Shown in pieces: positions 1 through 5,525 of a stretch of 6,227 nt of DNA. This stretch comes from Candidatus Borrarchaeota archaeon (GTDB taxonomy: Archaea > Asgardarchaeota > Sifarchaeia > Borrarchaeales > Borrarchaeaceae): the NCBI GenBank assembly GCA_016840645.1, contig JAEORY010000250.1, forward strand, positions 1 to 6,227, in the 5' to 3' direction. Each line of letters begins with the position of its first letter. The first letter of the stretch is position 1. Position numbers and translations under genes: made by a program. The notes below the pieces were generated by a model. The model was not told the origin of the DNA, did no database searches, and saw only the letters and a program-made list of their open reading frames with translations.

Positions 1-75
1 ACAGAGTTGTCAGGAGAATTGACATTAAAACCAACATCAGTTACACTACCGCCTAGGCCGGTTAGACCAGTAATT
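1..75 (-). pseudogene. Out-of-frame continuation of the major capsid protein
   Basis: Reading the minus strand from base 74 in the +1 frame gives ITGLTGLGGSVTD followed by VGFNVNSPDNS, open to the window edge. This is what follows the RGDGS motif in many HK97-type capsid proteins, whereas the original frame reads NYWSNRPRR and stops. Dropping one base around 73-78 joins RGDGSRP directly to ITGLTGL. The rest of the capsid protein would lie beyond base 1. The break may be a sequencing or assembly indel, a real mutation, or less likely a programmed frameshift. Confidence 0.75.
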
Positions 76-1554
76 AGGTCTGCTACCGTCACCACGTAGA
101 AGTGCACGGTCGGCGGTCTTAGCCATACGACGTGCCATAGCATCACGAATGATAGGTAGAAGAGCAACAATGCTATCTTCTTCTTCTTCGTAACCAAGGA
201 ATTCCTTAGTTGCTAGCTTGTAAGCGGTGATTGTGTTTTCTTTCAACTGGTGGTCAACTGCGTCACCGGTAGAAGAAACTTCACCAGATCCAGGGCTTTC
301 CTGACCAGTTGGTAGACTAGAACGGAAGCTAGACTCTGGAATCCACTCTGCGTATCCTGCTTCTGGATTTACAGGCATATGCATAGTAGGAGTACTCATT
401 GGGAAACTAGTAAATAGGCTTTCTACAACTAGGTTCTCGCGCATCTCGTTATGTACACGAGTAGAGAACTCTTCTTCCCAACCATCTAGAGTACCGGATT
501 CCCAGTGCTCACGTCCAGACTTTGTAATCAAAGTCTTAAAATATTTTGTTCCATCGATAGGCTTGTTAAATAACTTAGCCATTAGAACAGCATTATCCTT
601 ATCTTCGATAGATAGATTATCTTCGCTGGAATCGGATCCATAATGCATCTTATTGGCCTTCATAGCGCGACGCATTTCTTCGATCTCTTTCTGCTTCTCT
701 TCTAACTCAGACTTAAACTTAGTAGTAACTTCACTAAGTTGTACTTCGCGATCTTCCTCGAATTTCTTCTGGATTTCTGCGGTGGCATCAGCTACTAGAC
801 GCTCTGCTGCGGTCTTAACCTCAATATCACGAGCTTCTTGTTCTTTGCGTGCTGCTTCCTTCGCTGCTTCACGCTCTTCTAATGCCTTCATTACTGTCTG
901 AGCGACAGATGAAGTTAAGGAATCTACATCGATTGAAGGAGTGCTTGTCTTTTCACTCTTTTCCATTAGATTTTTCTCCTCAATAGTTTTAGGGTTATCT
1001 TCTTTATCTTCTTCGATAAATGATTTCTTAAAAGCTTCAAATTCTCTTGGGTTGTCAAAGCTTTTACTTACACTAAATGTAGTATATGGGTTCGCAGGAA
1101 CAGATACAACACTAATTTCGACTAATTCTACGTCTTTGATATTAAAAACATCGTTATCGACATCGTAGTCCATGTCTTTCGCTATGAAGCCTACACTAAA
1201 GGCTTTAAGAATACCTTCTTGAATAAGAGAATAGACTTCTGTTGCTGACTTACTAATCATTGCGCGAATACTTAAGCCATCTTTAGTAGGCTTAACTTCT
1301 GTCGCCTTGCCAATAGGCTTGTCGTGACGATGAAAAGCTAAAATAATTGGATTATTCTTATATGCTTTTAACGCCTCGCCGTTCTCCCACGCTTTTGGAT
1401 CGATAACATCTCTCATACGATCCATGTCTTTAGTACTTGCTCTACCTTCAATGATCAATGGGGAATCATCATCGTCAGGTTCAGCTTTCTTAAATGTAAG
1501 TGCAGTGTCGAAAGAAAAAACTTTTTTCTCAAGTTTAGGATCATTAATTTTCAT
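46..1554 (-). CDS. Prohead serine protease / scaffold / major capsid protein fusion, frame broken near the 3' end
   Basis: One open frame carries three head-assembly modules. Numbering is from the ATG at 1554 (502 residues). Residues about 1-165 look like an HK97-type prohead protease: a His pair (H75, H77) in FHRHDKPIG, a Ser (S120) in KAFSVGF, and the typical VELVEISVVSVPANP strand at 142-155. Residues about 222-300 are a highly charged coiled coil, like the cleaved delta/scaffold domain. From about 320 the sequence is HK97-fold capsid: an E-loop region, then the spine helix ending in ADRALLRGDGS. The in-frame stop (46-48) comes after ten atypical residues, while capsid-like sequence continues in the +1 frame, so the capsid is cut short here. 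The ATG at 1554 is preferred over the one at 1608 because AAGGTG lies just upstream and the overlap with the portal gene is then only 11 bases. Protease-capsid fusions are known in phages. Family is confident; fusion versus two products is open. Confidence 0.9.
   Translation of the reverse strand: MKINDPKLEKKVFSFDTALTFKKAEPDDDDSPLIIEGRASTKDMDRMRDVIDPKAWENGEALKAYKNNPIILAFHRHDKPIGKATEVKPTKDGLSIRAMISKSATEVYSLIQEGILKAFSVGFIAKDMDYDVDNDVFNIKDVELVEISVVSVPANPYTTFSVSKSFDNPREFEAFKKSFIEEDKEDNPKTIEEKNLMEKSEKTSTPSIDVDSLTSSVAQTVMKALEEREAAKEAARKEQEARDIEVKTAAERLVADATAEIQKKFEEDREVQLSEVTTKFKSELEEKQKEIEEMRRAMKANKMHYGSDSSEDNLSIEDKDNAVLMAKLFNKPIDGTKYFKTLITKSGREHWESGTLDGWEEEFSTRVHNEMRENLVVESLFTSFPMSTPTMHMPVNPEAGYAEWIPESSFRSSLPTGQESPGSGEVSSTGDAVDHQLKENTITAYKLATKEFLGYEEEEDSIVALLPIIRDAMARRMAKTADRALLRGDGSRPNYWSNRPRR
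964..980 (-). promoter_or_regulatory. Internal ribosome-binding site and ATG at the protease/scaffold junction
   Basis: Inside the fused frame the minus strand has GAGGAG, nine bases, then an in-frame ATG at 966-964 (Met197 counting from the 1554 start). This is a better Shine-Dalgarno than the one in front of the full-length gene. It sits exactly between the protease and the coiled-coil scaffold. A TAA in the +1 frame overlaps this ATG (TAATG), as in a typical junction between two separate phage genes. Translation from here would give a scaffold-capsid protein without the protease, beginning MEKSEKTSTPS. Use in the cell is inferred. Confidence 0.6.
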
Positions 1555-2821
1555 CTTCACCTTGTTCCTCGGGTTTAGGTTTTTCCTCCACACCTGAATC
1601 ATCTTCATCAGATGATCCTGATGGTCTACCTCCCTGACTAGGATCTACTGCAGATCCTGCTATATTAGCAGGTATTCTTAACTCATCTGCATGTTCGTCC
1701 TCTGCTGGATCCATTCTCAATTGTTCTCTAGCTTCATTGATTGTAATGATTCCAGTATTAACCAGGCTAGTAAGTTGTGTAGTTTGATCCCGAATCTCGG
1801 GAGCAAGAGCTGCAACTCCTACCGTATCAGGCTTCATATCATACGCGAAATAAGTTTCTAATGCAGATACAAATTTGTTTACTAGAGGTAGTACGGTTGT
1901 TAAATAAAATAACTTTAAGTTTGGTGTAAGGTTAGCATTATTTCCGGAATTTAAAAGTATCGGAGGCACGCCTAATGCTTTAAGAATCTTGACCTCATGG
2001 CCATCTACAGATGTCTCAAAGTCTAGTTCACGCCATTTAATTTCTGATAAGGGGTTAACCTTAAAATCCCCGTCAAGAATTAAAGGACGACGCGCTCCCG
2101 CTTTTGGACTGTAAGAACGTCTCCAGTTCTCTAGTATTCTTTGTTTGATCTTTGCACTGAGAATATTAGGAGTTGTTAGTACTAGTCCTGGGACTGCTCC
2201 GTTTTCAAAGAATAAATCTTGAAAGTTTAACATTAAATCAAGTGTGTTAATACTTCTTTGACAACAGAACATTCGAGAAACACCTTGATAGATACTATCT
2301 GCGGCGTTCTCTTTAATATGTATAATTTCGTCTCTACTGAATCTCGTCTTATTATCATATAAATAATAATCGATTCGTTGTTTTTTGCCTGTCTTAACTT
2401 CCATTAAGTGAGCAGGCATGTGATATAAATATGCACCATCAAAGTAAACAAATGCATTACCATTGATGATCATATCCATATATACTTCACGACGAAACTG
2501 ATTTAAATCTACTTCTGGATTTGCCTGGAAGTTTAGTAGAGTGTTTACTCTCTTTTTTCTTACCATCTCTGGATTTCCAGAATTTGGATTTAAATATTGT
2601 GAATCTATAGTGGTAATTGGTTCCATTACTGAAAAATTAATTTCAGAAGCTGAATCGATTATTAAGTCAGTACCTCTACGAATAACCTCTAAACGATCAT
2701 ATGCTCTTTTAAAGTAATAGTCGCGTCTAGTACTATCTTTTGTTTCTCCTTCATCCATTTGAATGGAGGGTTGGGCGCGATTCATCTTAACATTGTACCA
2801 CCAATCGCTAATCTTTCCCAT
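1544..2821 (-). CDS. Phage portal protein, HK97 family
   Basis: This 425-residue protein would form the dodecameric ring at one capsid vertex through which DNA enters and to which the tail attaches. Family features in order: an N-terminal region rich in charged residues, the wing/clip part with INGNAFVYF (119-127), the DEIIHIK motif (164-170), FFENGAVPGLVL (204-215), RRPLILDGDFK (244-254), GVPPILL (284-290), the LTPN...TVLPL segment (298-313), and the helix LTSLVNTGIITINEAREQL (350-368) typical of the family C-terminus. The last 35 residues are acidic, Pro/Gly-rich and probably disordered. The length is normal. The ATG at 2821 overlaps the HNH gene's end by 14 bases, and AAAGGG lies about nine bases upstream. 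The stop overlaps the start of the protease-capsid gene, so the three head genes are probably translationally coupled. Confidence 0.96.
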   Translation of the reverse strand: MGKISDWWYNVKMNRAQPSIQMDEGETKDSTRRDYYFKRAYDRLEVIRRGTDLIIDSASEINFSVMEPITTIDSQYLNPNSGNPEMVRKKRVNTLLNFQANPEVDLNQFRREVYMDMIINGNAFVYFDGAYLYHMPAHLMEVKTGKKQRIDYYLYDNKTRFSRDEIIHIKENAADSIYQGVSRMFCCQRSINTLDLMLNFQDLFFENGAVPGLVLTTPNILSAKIKQRILENWRRSYSPKAGARRPLILDGDFKVNPLSEIKWRELDFETSVDGHEVKILKALGVPPILLNSGNNANLTPNLKLFYLTTVLPLVNKFVSALETYFAYDMKPDTVGVAALAPEIRDQTTQLTSLVNTGIITINEAREQLRMDPAEDEHADELRIPANIAGSAVDPSQGGRPSGSSDEDDSGVEEKPKPEEQGEDEN

Positions 2822-3188
2822 AAAACTTTTCCCTTTGTTTTAGTAACCATCGCTTTTGTTTCTCTGCGGTCGCTAAAGACGGCTTTTGTCCATAAATTCT
2901 ATGTAAACGATTATTATGACAATGTTTGCATAACGTGGCTGTTTCTTCATACAGTTCTTGTTCGTGCTCTGCTATAAAGTCATCCCGTACAGCCATAATA
3001 TCATCTACATCTTTTATTATAATACCGTGTAGCTTTTTCCACTGATTCCAAAGCAAGTCTACAGTATAAAAGTGATGAAACTGTAATTCTTCGGTTGTGC
3101 CACAGATTTCGCAGTCCTCGCCCTTCTTATAGCGCGACTTTGCGCGATCTCGGACATATTTTACTTCTAAGCGTTTTAAGTTGCTCAT
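2808..3188 (-). CDS. HNH endonuclease
   Basis: A small nuclease of 126 residues, counted from the ATG at 3188. It has the zinc-binding HNH layout: C26-x2-C29, then H38-H39 in QFHHF, a helical middle segment, C87-x2-C90 followed by H91, N92, N93 and H96. The two CxxC pairs would hold the zinc, and the HH, N and H residues would form the beta-beta-alpha metal site. The ATG at 3188 is chosen because AGGG lies seven bases upstream. A longer version from a TTG at 3224 would lack a good ribosome-binding site and start inside a hairpin. The gene lies between large terminase and portal and is the first gene after a strong promoter. In HK97-type phages an HNH protein next to terminase (HK97 gp74) supports cos cleavage, so a packaging role is likely. 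A free-standing homing nuclease is the alternative. Confidence 0.9.
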   Translation of the reverse strand: MSNLKRLEVKYVRDRAKSRYKKGEDCEICGTTEELQFHHFYTVDLLWNQWKKLHGIIIKDVDDIMAVRDDFIAEHEQELYEETATLCKHCHNNRLHRIYGQKPSLATAEKQKRWLLKQREKFYGKD

Positions 3189-3212
3189 ATATCTTCCCTG
3201 TAAACGCAGAAA

Positions 3213-3245
3213 AGCTCCGTTCAATGCGGCAGATCGAACGGGGCT
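3213..3245 (-). other. Hairpin in the leader of the HNH gene
   Basis: AGCCCCGTTC (3245-3236) pairs with GAACGGAGCT (3222-3213): nine base pairs with one C-A mismatch, and a 13-base loop. It is followed on the minus strand by TTTT. It lies in the predicted 5' untranslated leader, about 30 bases after the predicted transcription start and about 25 bases before the HNH start. It could be a weak terminator or attenuator, or an mRNA-stabilising leader hairpin. The short T-run makes an efficient terminator doubtful. Confidence 0.5.
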
Positions 3246-3283
3246 AAAATAGTAAGTTTTTTCTTTTATATCCTACTTTTTAT

Positions 3284-3312
3284 ATGATAACAAATTTTGA
3301 GGACATTGTCAA
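3284..3312 (-). promoter_or_regulatory. Strong sigma-70 promoter before the HNH-portal-capsid genes
   Basis: On the minus strand a perfect -35 box TTGACA (3312-3307), a 17-base spacer and a -10 box TATCAT (3289-3284), five of six consensus bases. A TG one base before the -10 box makes it an extended -10 promoter. Transcription would start near 3277, giving a leader of about 90 bases to the HNH ATG. The block upstream matches the promoter at 6029-6057. Confidence 0.85.
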
Positions 3313-3320
3313 GAATTAAT
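3305..3320. repeat. 16-base block shared with the 6050-6065 promoter
   Basis: The minus-strand sequence ATTAATTCTTGACAAT occurs identically here and at 6050-6065, covering each -35 box and the ten bases around it. The spacers and -10 boxes that follow differ, so the shared part may be a regulator or polymerase contact site rather than a recent duplication. Confidence 0.8.
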
Positions 3321-3358
3321 ATTACTTATCTTTATTATTCTTTTCGACTAATGCGGGA

Positions 3359-4714
3359 TTACATAACACCACCCGCTCCTTGTTCATACGTATAGATCGC
3401 ATAGCGGATAGCGTCTGCCATATGACTAGCTCGGTTGTGTTCAGGTTTTTGTGTTTCAATGTTCCAGACTCCGTCAAGTGCTTGTCCTTTCCATTTGTAG
3501 TTTCGCATAGCGTGAATAACTTCGAAACAGTTTTCATCTACTAGTAGTCTCCCACTTTCAACAACTGCTCCAACAGATCCAATTCCGTCTGGTACAGACT
3601 TTTTAGCATTAATAGTAGCAATATCATACATTGCTGCTAAATCATACCTAGTCTGTGCGGCAGCACTATCAATAAATATAAAGTCGATATCCCATTTTTG
3701 CTGTAACTTATATACAGCTGCTGCGTGATCTTCAGTTGATTTCTTATGATCAAAATACTCTTCTAGTATATAATATCTATTTAATCCTTCTAATTCGCCA
3801 GCAACTATTTCTTCTACTCCAATTACAGCCATTGCTGTAAAGTCTCTAAATCCAATATCGAGACCAGCTATCTTGTCAAAGCGATGAGGATACTCTAGTA
3901 TTAGGTTCTTTACCTTAGTAAGGTCTTGAATAGCTTCGTCAGGTAATCCCCAAATCTGACCTTCGAAGGTTACAAAGTTAGCAAGGTATTCTTGCTCAAA
4001 CTCTGCCTTTGACATAGTGGCTCTAGCGCGGCTTATATCTTCTTCTGTTGCGCGCGGATTCTCACGCCAGTCAGCATGAATACTTACCCAGTCAGCCATT
4101 GAAGGGTCATCGCTAAACCCACGATCAAAGAACTCCCTAAACCAATTGTCACCACGAGGAGTAGAAATAAAAATACATTTTGACTCCATCTTGTCAAGTG
4201 TCGGACGAAGCGCAACATTAAATGCTTGTCCACCTTCATCATTAAGAGCAGCCTCATCAAATATAATTAAGTCATACGAACGTCCTACAGCACTATCTAC
4301 TCGTTGAACAGATGCTACGCGGATCATACTACCATTATTTAATTCAATTACACGATCTTTAGCATTGTCTCGTTTCTTCTCGATATCGAATTTACCAAGT
4401 AGACTTCGCTGTAAATCCCAACTAATCGACGCTAGCGAGTAGTCAGGAGCAATAATTAACATAGTAGTGCCTGGGTAAAGTGCGACAAGTTGGCCTATTA
4501 TATTGGAAATATATGTTTTGCCTACTCGTCGAGATAAACAGGCAGTTACAAACCTATACTTAGGATTGTTTATTGCATTAATCAGAGCTGTCTGTGGACG
4601 GTTCGGATTTATCCCCAATAGCTGCATATAAGGAGAGATCGGAATCTTCAGAAACGGATTCTCGAACTGTTGAATCTGGTTCATCTCTATGTCTTGCCTT
4701 GAAACTCTCAACAC
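3359..4714 (-). CDS. terL: Terminase large subunit (packaging ATPase and nuclease)
   Basis: The 451-residue motor of DNA packaging, complete in both domains. ATPase: Walker A SRRVGKT (61-67), Walker B DLIIFDE (148-154) with catalytic E154, and the coupling motif FISTPRG (182-188). RNase H-like nuclease: D286 in GLDIGF, D349 in FIFIDS and D434 in HMADAIRY form the expected metal-binding acidic triad. The start is a GTG at 4714 with an excellent Shine-Dalgarno (GGAGGAG, nine bases upstream). An ATG 10 codons later has only a poorly spaced AAGG. From the GTG the gene overlaps the preceding small gene by 137 bases. It would dock on the portal encoded two genes downstream and be loaded by the small terminase. 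It ends about 45 bases before the next promoter, with no clear terminator in between. The family call is secure. Confidence 0.97.
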   Translation of the reverse strand: MLRVSRQDIEMNQIQQFENPFLKIPISPYMQLLGINPNRPQTALINAINNPKYRFVTACLSRRVGKTYISNIIGQLVALYPGTTMLIIAPDYSLASISWDLQRSLLGKFDIEKKRDNAKDRVIELNNGSMIRVASVQRVDSAVGRSYDLIIFDEAALNDEGGQAFNVALRPTLDKMESKCIFISTPRGDNWFREFFDRGFSDDPSMADWVSIHADWRENPRATEEDISRARATMSKAEFEQEYLANFVTFEGQIWGLPDEAIQDLTKVKNLILEYPHRFDKIAGLDIGFRDFTAMAVIGVEEIVAGELEGLNRYYILEEYFDHKKSTEDHAAAVYKLQQKWDIDFIFIDSAAAQTRYDLAAMYDIATINAKKSVPDGIGSVGAVVESGRLLVDENCFEVIHAMRNYKWKGQALDGVWNIETQKPEHNRASHMADAIRYAIYTYEQGAGGVM

Positions 4715-4862
4715 TGTAAACTTCTCCTCCTACACAATCTAGTATTTCGTATTTTTCTTCACCATATTTATCAGCTCTAATTTCACCTTGTTCTAGTACG
4801 AAATCGGCATTTTCTGACTGACAAACTGGTACTTTTCTACGTGCAGTTCTTAATACGTACAT
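4578..4862 (-). CDS. Small hypothetical phage protein upstream of terL
   Basis: I do not recognise this 94-residue protein. The ATG at 4862 has GGAG five bases upstream, so it is probably translated. Residues 1-60 look ordinary: a basic start (RTARRK), two Cys (C14, C43), and an alternating pattern around EKYEILDCVGGEVYSVESF that suggests beta strands. Residues 66-94 are acidic and Ser-rich (SEDSD, STDSSD) and look disordered; they lie wholly within the terL overlap, which covers residues 50-94. No membrane segment or signal is seen. The long overlap may be real coupling, or the gene may end earlier and a one-base error may have hidden it: a TAG in the +1 frame lies just before the terL Shine-Dalgarno. 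Its leader is the structured region 4867-5012, so its translation may be controlled. Confidence 0.65.
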   Translation of the reverse strand: MYVLRTARRKVPVCQSENADFVLEQGEIRADKYGEEKYEILDCVGGEVYSVESFKARHRDEPDSTVRESVSEDSDLSLYAAIGDKSEPSTDSSD

Positions 4863-4866
4863 GTTT

Positions 4867-4884
4867 TCTCCATAATAAAGGAGA
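4867..4884 (-). promoter_or_regulatory. Hairpin covering the Shine-Dalgarno of the 94-residue gene
   Basis: TCTCC (4884-4880) pairs perfectly with GGAGA (4871-4867), which contains the Shine-Dalgarno of the gene starting at 4862; the loop is the 8-base A/T segment 4879-4872. The same TCTCC strand is also needed for the outer stem of the 4880-4957 domain and for pairing with the loop at 4979-4986. The three pairings exclude one another, the usual layout of a translational switch. Confidence 0.5.
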
Positions 4885-5012
4885 GCGGCGAGTTCCTACT
4901 TAAAGCTGGTTAGACTTGGGGAAACCACTCCCGCGTTCGTAGGTGCCAACACTCTCCATATTTTAAAAATTGGTACGGCGCTCTCACCGTAGTCACACCA
5001 CTAAGTAGGTGT
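4880..5012 (-). ncRNA. Candidate structured leader RNA with pseudoknots
   Basis: A gene-free stretch with many perfect pairings, read on the minus strand. Hairpin H1: ACACC/GGTGT (5012-5008 with 4999-4995), 8-base loop. Hairpin H2, three bases on: TACGG/CCGTA (4991-4987 with 4978-4974), 8-base loop. After an A/T-rich linker comes a 78-base domain: P1 GGAGAG/CTCTCC (4957-4952 with 4885-4880), GGC/GCC (4947-4945 with 4889-4887), P2 CCTAC/GTAGG (4943-4939 with 4899-4895), and inside P2 an H-type pseudoknot. The H1 region CCTACTTA (5009-5002) also pairs with TAAGTAGG (4902-4895), and the H2 loop GAGAGCG (4985-4979) pairs with CGCTCTC (4887-4881), so each upstream loop competes with a strand of the domain. 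It is no tRNA (no T-loop) and no RNA family I recognise. A DNA packaging site between the terminase genes is an alternative. Confidence 0.5.
4907..4932 (-). other. H-type pseudoknot motif inside the leader RNA
   Basis: On the minus strand: GGGA (4932-4929), one base, TGGTT (4927-4923), TCCC (4922-4919), seven bases, AACCA (4911-4907). GGGA pairs with TCCC and TGGTT with AACCA, giving a 4-bp and a 5-bp stem with no base between them and loops of 1 and 7 bases. This geometry allows coaxial stacking and resembles compact pseudoknots in small riboswitches and viral RNAs. The pairing is seen; folding is inferred. Confidence 0.5.
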
Positions 5013-5021
5013 CACTTTATA

Positions 5022-5495
5022 TTAGTCTTTGTTGACAGTTTTCGCAACTGCAGCTGCGACTGCTGCTTCGAACGCTTCCTTATCAATAGTCCACTGACTA
5101 TTAATAGCAATATCACGATGAGCTACAGCCTGCTTGCTAATCATATTTGCAGTCTCAACTGCATTCTGAGTAGCCTGAACCATTAGATTCTGCATATTTA
5201 AACGAAAATCTGCAGAACCAGTTTGCTGCGCTAGATCTAGGGACTGAGCCTGATCATAAGTACGCTTAGCATTGGTACGCTGTAAGTCACTGAAAAAGCG
5301 ATCGGAAGCACCTTGTGCTCCAGTCTGGCCAGCTAGCTGCTCTTCTACATTAGTATCTGCTGTCTGCTTATGAGAACCCTCAAAAGCAGTAGTTTCACGA
5401 GTAGAAGTTCCAGCCCCTGCTCCAGCCTGTGCTGCGCGTGCGTCTGCTGCACTACGATTAATAGGAATATCAAGATCCTTATCTTTTGTAGTCAT
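5022..5495 (-). CDS. Hypothetical Ala/Gln-rich phage protein between the terminase genes
   Basis: I do not recognise this 157-residue protein. The ATG at 5495 has AAGG seven bases upstream, and the gene follows the small terminase after 30 bases, so it belongs to the same transcript. Residues 1-65 are small, polar and low-complexity (Ala, Gly, Gln, Thr; for example AAQAGAGAGT at 21-30) and look disordered. Residues about 66-125 are rich in Gln and Asn and predicted helical (DLQRTNAKRTYDQAQSLDLAQQ at the start). The C-terminal part ends in an Ala-rich helix (FEAAVAAAVAKTV, 142-154). There are no Cys, no signal peptide and no membrane span. Helical, Gln-rich make-up without enzyme motifs suits a small virion or packaging accessory protein, but that is only inference from position. 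Confidence 0.85.
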   Translation of the reverse strand: MTTKDKDLDIPINRSAADARAAQAGAGAGTSTRETTAFEGSHKQTADTNVEEQLAGQTGAQGASDRFFSDLQRTNAKRTYDQAQSLDLAQQTGSADFRLNMQNLMVQATQNAVETANMISKQAVAHRDIAINSQWTIDKEAFEAAVAAAVAKTVNKD

Positions 5496-5525
5496 TATAT
5501 CACCTTAGGTTAGTTAAAAGACTAT

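Noticed and set aside
653..1168. Two plus-strand frames opposite the scaffold and protease parts
   Set aside because: They are Ser/Phe/Leu-rich mirrors of the charged coiled coil and protease coding sequence, with no independent evidence.
1555..1608. Upstream ATG at 1608 as the start of the protease-capsid gene
   Set aside because: It would extend the overlap with the portal to 65 bases, has a weak ribosome-binding site, and adds a basic stretch unlike the usual protease N-terminus; the ATG at 1554 is better placed.
2759..2977. 72-codon plus-strand frame opposite portal and HNH genes
   Set aside because: Antisense to two well-supported genes across their overlap; no ribosome-binding site or family pattern.
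3189..3224. TTG at 3224 as the start of the HNH gene
   Set aside because: No good Shine-Dalgarno, start inside the leader hairpin, and a well-spaced AGGG-ATG exists at 3188.
3322..3537. 71-codon minus-strand frame across the end of terL
   Set aside because: It overlaps the conserved terL nuclease end in another frame, has no good Shine-Dalgarno, and its tail runs into the promoter region.
4880..4957. Possible tRNA (78 bases closed by a 6-bp stem)
   Set aside because: Neither strand has a T-arm with a GTTCGAATC-like loop, a proper D-arm or an anticodon arm at the right place; the internal pairings fit a pseudoknotted domain better.
5032..5037. TTGACA on the plus strand as a promoter
   Set aside because: No -10 box at a proper distance, and it lies inside the end of a minus-strand gene.
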